From the NCBI GenBank assembly GCA_023333565.1, contig JAJKFH010002983.1:248001-312000 (forward strand): DNA of 64,000 bases, written 5' to 3'. The notes beneath the pieces were generated by a model. It was not told the DNA's origin and did not search any database. It saw only the letters and a list, made by a program, of their open reading frames with translations. Position numbers and translations under genes: made by a program. Position 1 is the first letter of the stretch. Every line of letters begins with the position of its first letter. The DNA comes from Puffinus mauretanicus (lineage: Eukaryota; Chordata; Aves; Procellariiformes; Procellariidae). Below, piece after piece: positions 48,831 to 59,000 of this stretch.

Positions 48831-50736
48831 ATGCATGCCTGGCTGAACAGGGAGCTTTTGCTGGGACTCAGGAAAAAAAGGAGAGTTTACCACTTTTGGA
48901 AGAAGGGGCAGGCAACTCGAGAAGAGTACAGGGATCTCGTTAGATCATGCAGAGAGAAAATTAGAAAGGCAAAAGCCCAGCTAGAACTCAATCTGGCCAC
49001 TGTCGTAAGAGATAACAAAAAATGTTTTTACAAATATATTAACAACAAAAAGAGAGCCAAGGAGAATCTCCATCCTTTATTGGATGCAGGGGGGAACATT
49101 GCCACCGAGGATGAGGAAAAGACTGAGGTACTTAAAGCCTTCTTTGCCTCAATCTTTAATAGTCAGACCAGTTATCCTCAGGGTATTCAGCCCCCTGAGC
49201 TGGAAGACAGGGACGGAAAGCAGAATAAACCCCCCATAATCCAAGAGGAAGCAGTTAACGACCTGCTACACCACCTGGACGTTCACAAGTCTATGGGGCC
49301 AGACGGGATCCATGCGAGAGTACTGAGGGAGCTGGCGGAGGAGCTTGCCAAGCCACTCTCCATCATTTGTCAGCAGTCCTGGTTAACAGGGGAGATCCCG
49401 GACAACTGGAGGCTTGCCAATGTGACGCCCATCTACAAGAAGGGCCGGAAGGAGGATCCGGGGAACTACAGGCCGGTCAGCCTGACCTCGGTACTGGGGA
49501 AGGTTATGGAGTGGTTCATCTTGAGGGTGCTCACAAGGCATGTGCAGGACAACAAGGGGATCAGGCCCAGACAGCACAGGTTCATAAAAAGCAGGTCCTG
49601 CTTGACCAACCTGATCTCCTTCTATGACCAGGTGACCTGCCTGATTCCCAGATGAGGGAAAGGCTGTGGATGTGGTCTACCTGGACTTCAGTAAAGCCTT
49701 TGACACTGTCTCCCACAGTATTCTCCTAGAGAAGCTGGCGGCTCACAGCTTAGACACGTGCACTCTTCGCTGAGTAAAAAACTGTCTGGACGGCCAAGCC
49801 CAGAGAGCTGTGGTGAACGGAGTTAAATCCAGTTGGTGGCCGGTCATGAGCGGTGTTCCCCAGGGCTCAGTTTTGGGGCCAGCCTTGTTCAATATCTTTA
49901 TCAATGATCTGGATGAGGGGATTGAGTGCTCCCTCAGTAAGTTTGCAGATGACACCAAGCTGGGCAGGAGTGTTGATCTGCTTGAGGGTAGGAAGGCTCT
50001 GCAGAGGGACCTGGACAGGCTGGATCGATGGGCCGAGGTCAACTGTACAAGGTTCAACAAAGCCAAGTGACGGGTCCTGCACTTCAGCCACAACAACCCC
50101 ATGCAACGCTACAGGCTTGGGGAAGAGTGGCTGGAAAGCTGCTCAGAGGAAAAGGACCTAGGGGTGCTGGTTGACAGCCATCTGAACATGAGCCGGCAGT
50201 GTGCCCAGGTGGCCAAGAAGGCCAACAGCATCCTGGCTTGTATCAGAAATAGCGTGGCCAGCAGGACCAGGGAAATGATCATGCCCCTGTACTCGGCACT
50301 GGGCAGGCCGCACCTCGAATACTGTGTTCGGTTTTGGGCCCCTCACTACAGGAAGGACATTGAGGTGCTGGAGCGTGTCCAGAGAAAGGCAAGGAAGGTG
50401 GTGAAGGGTCTGGAGAACAAGTCTTATGAGGAGCAGCTGAGGGAACTGGGACTGTTTAGTCTGGAGGAGGCTGAGGGGACACCTTATCACACTCTACAAC
50501 TACCTGAAAGGAGGTTGTGGCAAGGTCTTGGTCTCTTCTGCCAAGTAACTAGTGATAGGACAAGAGGAAATGGCCTCAAGTTGCGCCAAGGGAGGTTTAG
50601 ATTGGATATTAGGAAAAATTTCTTTACTGAAAGAGTGGTCAGGCCTTGGAACAGGCTGCCCAGGGAAGTGGTTGAGTCACCATCCCTGGAAGTATTTAAA
50701 AGACGTGTAGATGTGGCGCTTAGGGACATGGTTTAG
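48831..50736 (+). pseudogene. CR1 ORF2 reverse-transcriptase part, broken
   Basis: It continues ORF2 in frame after the TGA. The first 274 codons hold the RT N-terminal region with HKSMGPDGIHARVLRELAEE and RKEDPGNYRPVSL. A frameshift near 49645 moves the palm motifs to another frame, and TGA codons at 49771 and 50068 replace Trp and Cys positions of the family. The FADD active site is retained. The last block (50101-50736) carries the conserved C-terminal region, with a short frame disturbance near 50470. Confidence 0.9.
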
Positions 50737-50819
50737 TGGGCATGGTGGTGTTGGGTTGACAGTTGGACTCGATGATCTCAGAGGTCTTTTCCAACCTTAA
50801 TGATTCTATGATTCTATGA

Positions 50820-51809
50820 AATTAGACCTTTTACAGCATCAGCCAGGAGAGAAGCAGGGTGTACAAGAGACCTAAGAGGATGACATGGACTTGGGCAAAG
50901 TAGACTTGAAAGATTATAAGATTTCACCAAAAAAAGATAAAGCCAACACACACCTAAGTAATTTAACCAATGATGGAGGATTCGACAGAGGAAAATAGCC
51001 TAGCGTGGGCTGGAGCACAAGGAAGCTGATTACTAAGGCTGGGGAAGGAGGAGGGAGGGGGCTTTTTGGCTTAGGGAAATCTGTGCCCATCATAAATAGC
51101 TCAATAAATAAAGACATGCACGAATTCAATCGTGTGTTTAAATTTTTAAGTACAGTATCTCAAAAAAAGGAAAGCTAAGAAAAGACATAAAGAAAAATGC
51201 CATTTTTTGGAATTACTTTGCAAAGTTCCAGTTTCCAGAAAAAAGTTTTCCCTGCTATCGAGGGCACAGAGACATCCAGTTAGCTGTGTGTGGCCCTGCT
51301 CAGCAAAACAGTGGGAGCTGAGCCCCACTGGTCCCCTCCTAGACTGGCATAAACCACCTGCCCTTCCCTGCATGCTGTAGTTTCTGCCATCATGCTGGAG
51401 TGGGTGATGGTACCGCAGCATCTTTCTGCGTGGGAGAGCTGTTGCCTTTTCACCAGCGTCTGACTAGCTCACTCCAGGGGACACAGCCCGAGAACATGAG
51501 GCTGAGCCGTGCATCACCAGGCAGGAGGGACGGAGACCTCTGGGCAGCTGCAAGACACCTGAGTGGCTGCACTGCCTCCTCCTCTCACGTAGGTTTTGAC
51601 TTTCTTCCCCACCCAGAAACTTGGTGGAGGAGTCATGTATTGCCGCCATCACGGGCGAGTTGGCCCTGGGCTTCCCTCACCTCCTCCTTCCCCTTCCCAG
51701 GGATGACCAAGTCACCTTCCCGCCCCCAGCGCCTACAGAGGACCTCTGTCAGACAGCTACTACATGACACGCCTTGCTGGTGGCCCAAGGCTGCCTGATG
51801 CTGGCTATC
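50820..51809. other. Spacer between CR1 and LNX pseudogene
   Basis: About 1 kb without recognised features; an open frame of 132 codons at 51400 has no familiar motif. If the following pseudogene is a retrocopy, its last part could be former 5' UTR. Confidence 0.4.
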
Positions 51810-52675
51810 ATGGCTGATCCCATAGCAGAACACCACGCATCCCAAGTTAGTGAACTTTGCTCTGAATGTGGTCAGTTCCACCTCTTGCTGGACAATCATT
51901 TCTACAACTTCCAGGATTAAGTGTACGATGAACTCATCTGCCATATCTGCCTTTAGGCTCTGCTCCAGTCTATGGACACCTCCTGTGGACACATGTACTG
52001 TTTCAAATGCCTTGAAAACTGCATGCAGGAGTATAAATTTATCCTGCGGATCAGAAAAAGCTCTCTCTCCAGCAGTGCCACAAGTCCAGCCTTCTAGTAT
52101 GAAACCTGTTGGACAAGCTGATTGTCTTTCAAGGCAGAGTGTCGGCAGACAATGCAGTGGTGTGAACTAGAAGCTCATCTGCAGAACAGGTGTCCTGGTT
52201 TCAACACATACAAATCAGAACTACAGCAGAAAAAGAATTCCATTTCCAAAGGGAAGGATCATCCCCCTACCAAGGTGGAGACAAACACACCCAAGGATCC
52301 AGAGGTACCAAGTGGAGGACCGTCACTTCTGGCAGAAAGCTCTGCAGCTGCTTGTGGTATCGTTAGGGACTGCAGAGCCCTGACTGGTTAATCCAGCTTT
52401 TGGGGAGACTGAAGACGACCTTCCTCTGAGAGTTAGTCTTATGGCTGAAGCGAACACAATTGAAATTCACCGAGAAGACCCGGAAGAATAGTTAAGGATG
52501 AGGATAGCTGGGGGTAAAGACAGCCCACTAGGAAACACTGTTGTTCAGGAAGTCTTGTGGAATGCTGTCATTGCTGCAGATGGAAGAATAGCACCTGGGG
52601 ACTGTATTCTTCAGATGAATGGTGTCAACATCAGCAGTGTGACTCACTGCCAAGCTGTCTCCTTCCTGCATCACT
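51810..52675 (+). pseudogene. LNX-family (ligand of NUMB, RING/PDZ E3 ligase) pseudogene, 3'-truncated
   Basis: From an ATG at 51810 the frame encodes an LNX-type N-terminus: C17-S-E-C20-G-Q, then NHFYNFQD, and a RING finger CHIC...MDTSCGHMYCFKCLEN (to about 52020). A second frame gives DQKKLSLQQCHKSSLLV (52040-52120), and the first frame returns with the zinc-finger stretch ECRQTMQWCELEAHLQNRCPG. A third frame carries NPAF (52390-52401), the NUMB-binding motif of LNX proteins, followed by PDZ1 (EIHREDPEE, MRIAGG, GRIAPGDCILQMNGVNISS). In-frame stops lie at 51918, 51954, 52100 and 52489, and there are at least three frameshifts. RING, zinc finger, NPAF and PDZ1 follow one another without visible introns, so a processed copy is likely. 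A CR1 replaces everything after PDZ1. It is similar to LNX1 and LNX2 (from memory); the parent is not settled. Confidence 0.88.
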
Positions 52676-53633
52676 CAGGGCTCAGTTTTGGGGCTGGTCC
52701 TGTTCAATATCTTTATCAAGTGACCTGGACAAGGGGATCAAGTGCACCCTCAGTAAGTTTGCAGACGACACAAGCTGGGCAGGAGTGTTGATCTGCTTGA
52801 GGGTAGGAAGGCTCTACAGAGGAATCTGGACAGGTTGGATCGATGGGCCAAGGTCAACTGTATGAGGTTCAACAAGGCCAAGTGCCGGGTCCTGCACTTC
52901 AGCCACAACAACCCCATGCAACACTACAGGCTTGGGGAAGAGTGGCTGGAAAGCTGCCCAGAGGAAAAGGACCTAGGGGTGCTGGTTGACAGCCGGCTGA
53001 ACATGAGCCGGCAGTGTGCCCAAGTGGCCGAGAAGGCCAACGGCATCCTGGCTTGTATCAGAAATAGTGTGGCCAGCATGATTAGGGAAGTGATCGTGCC
53101 CCTGTACTCGGCACTGGTGAGGCCGCACCTCGAATACTGTGTTCGGTTTTGGGCCCCTCACTACAAGAAGGACATGGAGGTGCTGGAGCGTGTCCAGAGG
53201 AGGGCAATGAAGCTGGTGAAGGGTCTGGAGACCAAGTCTTATGAGGAGCAGCTGAGGGAACTGGGGCTGTTTAGCCTGGAGAAAAGGAGGCTGAGGGGAG
53301 ACCTTATTGCTCTCTACAACTACCTGAAAGGTAGTGAGGTGGGGGTTGGTCTCTTTTCCCAAGTAACAAGTGACAGGACGAGAGGCAACAGCCTCAAGTT
53401 GCACCAGGGGAGGTTTAGATTGGATATTAGGAAAAAGTTCTTCACTGAAAGGGTTATCAAGCATTGAAACAGGCTGCCCAGGGAAGTGGTTGAGTCACCA
53501 TCCCTGGAGGTATTTAAAAGACACGTAGACGTGGTGCTTAGGGACATGCTTTAGTGGTGGACTTGCAGTGTTAGGTTTACTGTTGGACTCGATCTTAGAG
53601 GTCTTTTCCAACGTAAATGATTCTATGATTCTA
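52676..53633 (+). mobile_element. CR1 LINE 3' fragment interrupting the LNX pseudogene (group 2)
   Basis: It begins at CAGGGCTCAGTTTTGGGGC, matching 49861 of the nearly full-length copy, and runs through RT (FADD at 52758-52769) and the C-terminal region to a tail with ATTCTATG repeats. About 210 codons are open from 52835 and then end in TGA at 53465. No LNX-like sequence resumes after it. Confidence 0.94.
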
Positions 53634-53794
53634 ACATCTGGCTAATGATGGGGACTGGAAACAATGATCTCAGCATTTATGTTTTATGGCTTTTGTTTGG
53701 AAGGTGAAAGGAAGTCAGGAAAAAGGTTGATTTCTCATTTCTCTGTCTCCAATTCCTATCCTTCCCCTCCAAATTATGCCGTGTAAGGAACCAT

Positions 53795-53925
53795 TTTTAG
53801 ACTGTATGCTCTTCAGGGCAGGGACTCTCTTATTGTGTATTTGTACAAGGACTAGCACACTAGGTCTTGATCCTTAACTGAGATTTCTGGATGGTACTTA
53901 TTATAGATAATAAACAACAGTATGG
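53795..53925 (+). repeat. Ancient amniote interspersed repeat (3' tail type)
   Basis: The run TAGACTGTATGCTCTTCAGG then CAGGGACTCTCTTATTGTGT, TTTGTACAAGGACTAGCACA and a final ATAGATAATAAACAA is a pattern I recognise from old SINE/LINE tails shared by reptiles, birds and mammals (MIR/L3-like). It is diverged; the family name needs a repeat-library search. Confidence 0.55.
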
Positions 53926-54303
53926 ACTACCTGTCTTCAACACCATTGTCTATTGACATCTTGTAAGAAGGCTAAAAATTGTCCCCTGTCCCTCTCCTGA
54001 TGGAGTTACTGGAGCTGGTTAATATTTTCATTTCCCTAGAGAAAAATATCGCGTTGGAAGTGAGGAAAAATGTTGGTCTGATATTTTTGGGGTGGGTGGG
54101 GGATTTTTCTGATTTTTTTTTTTTTTAACACAGACAGAAGTTGCTTCAAATGAACACTGCTCAGAAGCAGTCTCTACCATTTAAAATCATTGTTTCTAAT
54201 GCAAGAGAAACCCTTGCTTGGTCCCCTCAGTCTGTTTCCATTGTAAAGAAAATACCGATGTTTCCCCAAGTGTTTTTTTGGGGGGAGGGGTTGGCATTCA
54301 TAT

Positions 54304-54513
54304 TTGGTGGCCTTTATTTTGGCCTTTTTGCTCCCCATTGTAATGCTGGTGACTTTTCGGGTGATCATAATCAAAAGGAAAACCCCACCTCTGAAGAAGG
54401 CCTCCCCCAAGAGCCAGCCAGCCTCCTGTCCCCAAACCACATGGAGGAGCGAAGGCCAGAGTGCCTCCACGGCTGCCGAATGCAGCCCTAGGCCCACAGA
54501 GCCACATATGTGA
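54304..54513 (+). other. Short open frame with a hydrophobic segment, unrecognised
   Basis: About 69 codons without their own ATG at the start. The first part, LVAFILAFLLPIVMLVTF, would form a membrane helix, followed by a basic stop-transfer-like stretch (IIIKRK) and a Pro/Ser-rich tail. A T15 tract and an AG lie about 170 bp upstream. It could be a chance frame, a decayed exon or the last exon of an unknown gene. I do not recognise it. Confidence 0.15.
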
Positions 54514-54639
54514 AACCTTACTCTTTGCGGCTTTGCAGAAGCATTCATAAGTCATGCCTGATGCACTAGAGAAATTAATTGGCTTCTCGCTATTCCCCCC
54601 ACCACCAAAACGCTGTCTCCCTCCATCAGCACCGCCTCC

Positions 54640-55240
54640 CTCCGCACATCCTGCGCGGCCCTGCCAGGCTGCCGCCACGCCCTCGGCCTTGAAGCTCCCC
54701 GATAACCTCCCCTGAACATCCAATTTACCGAGGGAAGAAGGAAAGGGAGCACCGATGCTGAGGAAACAGCCGCCCGGCCCCTTAAAAAGTCCACAAGATC
54801 GTCCTAACACACAACGCGTTGCACGAGGCCTGCCTGAGGATGGCCTGCTGCCCCAAAAGACTCCTGCGCCTCTCCTCTGCAACCCACCCCTGCTTCATGA
54901 ACTTGCAGGGCTTGTGGCCGCGCCATCCCTCGCCTCACCTCACCCGCTGCACGGCGGGGGCTGAGCCGCCTCCAAGAGGCCGCAGCCCACGCCGCCTCCC
55001 GCCCCCTTATGTTACTTCCTCTCAATCTTTGTTTAGGGGCTTGTTTCGTCCTGCCCCCCACCCCCTCCCGGGCCGCCCGGGGTTTCCCCAACACACCAGG
55101 GCTCACGTCGCCGACCGGCGCCCGGCCCGGGGCCGCCTCTCCCGCGCACGCGTGGAGCGGGGCCACGACGGCCCCCTTCCCTCCCCCCGCCCGTCGCTGT
55201 GGAAACCATTAGGCCGCGGCGCTGCCGCCGGTCCTTGGAA
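54640..55240. promoter_or_regulatory. CpG island without an identified gene
   Basis: GC content and CG density rise sharply (for example GACCGGCGCCCGGCCCGGGGCCGCC near 55115, in an ACGCGT-containing context), then fall to A/T-rich sequence by 55.3 kb. Such islands usually mark promoters. No convincing coding exon lies in it on either strand. It may serve a non-coding first exon or a neighbouring gene beyond the window. Confidence 0.6.
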
Positions 55241-58036
55241 CTATCAAATCGTTGTATTTCTAAGGTGATTTTTTTTCCCCCCTTTCTTTTCCCACTTTTG
55301 AGTGCCAACAGGAGGCGTCGTTATTTTTGTCTGAAGCACAGCGAAGGAGGTTTCTGGGGAAGGCCGGGGTGCCCGAGTGCCCTCGGGCAGAGGGGCCTCG
55401 GCTCAGGGGAGGAGCTCCCCGCAGGCACAGCTCACACCAGCCCGGAAAGGGGAAACCTCCCTCCTTTCCCCGGAGCACATTATATCCCTTCAAGCTCTGA
55501 CAGTTCCCAAAATGTTAAAAACATGAGGTGGTGAAGGGGGAGGATGGGGGGGAGAAGAAAAAGTTATATTAAGTCGTTACTTTTTATATTCCTGAAATAC
55601 ATTCATTATAATTTGCCTTCCTCTTAATGCCTCAGATTTATAGGCTTTGGGGAGATTGAATTTAAGGAGAATGAGCGTGGCCAAAAAGTTTCAAGCTGTG
55701 CGCTGCAGGGCAAGGGGGGGACATAAACACTTCTGCCTGCACAGCCCCAGCGTGGCTGGGATGGGAGCTGCCACCCCAGGCCTGTGTCGGGGTGACTGCT
55801 ACACCGCACCAATTTTTTATCTTTGTCTCCTCTTGGAGGAATGGCATCAACCGCCCGAAAGCACAGCACGACTTCTGGCAGCCCATTAGGGGCTGGAGGT
55901 ACCCGCTGTGAAGTGTTGGGGTGTATATAACATGGCTAGGCTCCCAGTGTTCCCATCGGACTGGGTGAGGAAACCCAGGTATCCAGGGAAATGCCCTGTG
56001 GCCTGCAGACCTTCAATAAAGAAGTGTGTTCGGGAAAAAATATTGGGTTTGGTTTTTTTTAGGGTTGTGCAAGAGAAAATTGACTCAATTTTCTGTCAGG
56101 GGAATATCAGGTCTTTCAGGTTGACTTTTTTTTCTTGTTACTGTTGCTGATTCTTATGTTGCTGCCTGACATGATTTTACCCCTCTCTCCTTGTTTTTTC
56201 CCCTTCTCCCCACATCTTCCAAAAAAGTAAAAAATAGGGTCCAGCCCTCATCCATCCCAGTCACACTTCTGGCACCATCTGATTCCATATGACAATAACA
56301 ACACTGCAGGTTGGAAGAGAGCAACCGAAGCCTTAATAATTGCTGTAAGCAGGTCGGCATAGCAACATCTCCAGAGAGAGCTCTCCATGGGGTCATTTCC
56401 ATTCACTTTAAAGCCCACTTGGGCTGCTGGAGTGGTATAAAATGGACTCAGAAAAACTGTTAATTAGGATTAGCAGCTTCAGGAACATCAAGCCACAGGG
56501 CTCCAAGCTGAGCCATTTATCTGAGAGAACTCAGGCCTCTTGACTGCCTTCTGAACCAAGGCACAGCCAAGGCAGACAACTCTGAAATCAGATGGTAGAG
56601 CCACCCGGTCATCTATGAGAGAAGGTTCCTACCCTGGCTGCTGAATGCCACTGCAGCACCTCTCCTGCGATCAGGTCGCCCTTTGCTGGACTCGAATGGT
56701 TGGCAGGTCTGAGATGCACCAGCCAGCTGTACAGGAGCAGGGGAGAAGACACGGACCCATCTTATCAATACAAGTTGCATGTGGTGTGAAATCCACAGGG
56801 CATATGGTGGGTGCCCCGGGGTGAGGTTTCTGGATGATACATATGCCATAACAGGTCTGTAGGGCTCCAAGAGAAAGCAACCGCTGTGAGCAGGAGATGG
56901 CACCCATGGGTGTCAGCATGCTCTTTCAAGGCCAGTCACAGACTCCGTGGAAAAACAAGGTAGTGATTTGTGTTTCACAGCTGCTGGGACATGGCTTTTA
57001 TTCTATTGTCATAAGCTTCCTGCCCTTCATCAGTCTGCAGCATGAAAGGCCCAAGGAAGGGGGTAAGACCCTCGTGTAGCAGTAACACAGAAAGACAGCT
57101 TTCCAATAGCTTCTGTCACACACGTGAGCAAAACAGGCTGTAGGGAAGGGTTGAGCCATTGCCAGGCTGCCGTTGGGCTGATTTGCATCTCTCGTGTAAC
57201 CGACCCTGACAAACTTCCTAAGGCAATCTTTTCTGACACCTCCCCTTTCCAAACGCAAGGTGAAACACAGATGTCTTCCTCACATTATTCTGCTTCTCTT
57301 GGTGTTTTCATCTCCTCAGGGTAAAACACTACCTGAATCAGAGCCGAGCTGAAGGCAAAACTTCCCCTCTGGGGGGGGAGTACTAGCTTCCTTGCATACG
57401 TCAGACTTCCTGGAGAAATACATTAGGTCTGGTCAAAGAAATACCTGTGGCAGCAATTCAGGCATTCACACTGCAATCTGTTTTTCAAGATCATGTAGTT
57501 CAGAGCTGCTGGCAGCCATGCTTTCAGCTGTGTCCATCATAAAGAGAAAAGTCTTTTACCATATTGACAGTTGGACCATGTTCAGGCAGACCTGAAATCA
57601 ATTTTAAGGCAGAACTGGGCCTACAATCTTCTCCCATTTTAGCCACAGAAACTCCCACTAGCCTCAAAGAATATGTATGGCAGCAGAGACTCACCAGGCC
57701 AGAAAAACAGAAATCCCTACCCAAGAGTTTACAGTCAGCATCTTGAAAATGGTAGGTACCTGCTGTGGTCCTTGGCATAATGGAGATCTCCTTTGCTCCT
57801 CTCCAGGAAATGTCATTCACCAACCAACCCTTCTATCGAAGAGCTTCAGCCAGCCCCCAGCAGCGTCCAACAGAGATCAACAGCTCAGGGTAAAAAGTCA
57901 AGACCATGTGTGAGAAGAAAAAGCTGTAGGAAGAATTCAGTACACTAGAACTATCACACCTCAAAAGAATATGTACAGTGCTAGGTGACTAAATCTGTGA
58001 GTAAGACCATAGGTTGGTGCTTTGGCCAAGCAGGTA
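55241..58036. other. Intergenic DNA right of the CpG island
   Basis: No gene, RNA or young repeat is recognised. Open frames on both strands are short and lack familiar motifs. Confidence 0.5.
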
Positions 58037-58312
58037 GAATCATAGAATCATAGAATAGTTTAGGTTGGAAGGGACCTTTAAAGGTCATCTAGTCCAACTC
58101 CCCTGCAATGAGCAGAGACATCTTCAATTAGATCAGGTTGCTCAGAGCCCCATCCAACCTGACCTTGAATGTTTCCAGGGATGGGGCATCTACCACCTCC
58201 CTGGGCAAGCTGTTCCAGTGTTTCACCACCCTCATCGTAAAAAAATTTCTTCCTTATATCTAGTCTGAATCTACCCTCTTTTAGTTTAAAACCATTACCC
58301 TTTGTCCTATTT
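58037..58312 (-). mobile_element. CR1 LINE 3' fragment, minus strand (group 1)
   Basis: It starts with the complement of the octamer tail (AATCATAGAATCATAGAATAG) and reads backwards through the group-1 3' end into the last RT codons (complement of [20 protein letters not shown] sequence). It ends near 58312 and is the only CR1 copy here on the minus strand. Confidence 0.92.
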
Positions 58313-58905
58313 TGGTACTAAACCAAAAAGCAAAAGGAACCACACAACTCTTGTGGAACCATCTCAAAATCTCTGCATGCCCCCTCTGCCCAACACCACT
58401 GGGATATGAAAGCCTAACAGCCGAGTGGAGAAACATGCCGAGCTCATTCAATATCCTGCTTCTCAATATATTTATCTGGCAGCAAATTATAGATGAGGGA
58501 AAAGCATCTCTCCCTAAGCCATCCAGAGAACACAAAGCGACAAAGCAAAATCGTAACAGAGAGGGAAACTTCTTGTGCGTCATCATCTTCCCTCCTTTCT
58601 CTCTCCCTTTCCAACATTGCTGATAGCCCCGGGAGTGTTCCACGCAGCCTGGAACCAGAAGGTACCTATTCCTGCTGCAGGCGTAAACCACTTCACTCCA
58701 GAGGAGAAAAGAGGATTTTTAAACACGGCAAAACTTTTACTTTCATTTTACATAAGTAAAGGAAGAAAACAGCAATTGCATCTTTCTATCTCTCTACTTA
58801 GACACCTTGTACATGCTTTTCTGAGATTGATGGCCCAGTTATGCCAAATGTATGAAATAAAGTAACTGTCCCTTTCCCAAAACACTTGCCATCATGCCCA
58901 ATATG

Positions 58906-59000
58906 ACCCCCCCAAAAAAAAACCCAAACCAAACCAAACCAACAACAAAAAAACAAACAAACAAAAACCCCAAAAAACCCCAACCAAACAAAATAAACCA
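58906..59000. repeat. A/C low-complexity tract
   Basis: A run of AAACC, AACA and AAAACCCC units with almost no G or T. It reads as lysine/asparagine/proline on one strand and as a Trp/Phe/Gly-rich frame on the other, which explains long but meaningless open frames there. Confidence 0.85.

Larger units (their letters stand above)
47335..50819 (+). mobile_element. Nearly full-length CR1 LINE (group 2), inactive
   Basis: Remains of both ORFs are present. The ORF1 part (47383-47880) carries an SGNH-hydrolase-like domain: GDSL at 47396-47407 after a frameshift in an A8 run, ending GLIERALN. ORF2 starts near 47940 with the apurinic-type endonuclease (TNARSMASKQEEL, ITETWW, GDFNFPDVCW) and continues into reverse transcriptase ([33 protein letters not shown] at 49942-49953). 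Breaks are an in-frame TGA at 48828, a frameshift near 49645 and TGA at 49771 and 50068. The 3' end has two ATTCTATG repeats. It is the best-preserved mobile element in the window. Confidence 0.95.

Noticed and set aside
54298..54882. 194-codon minus-strand open frame in the CpG-island flank
   Set aside because: Glycine/arginine-rich composition is explained by GC-rich sequence, with no known motif and no splice context.
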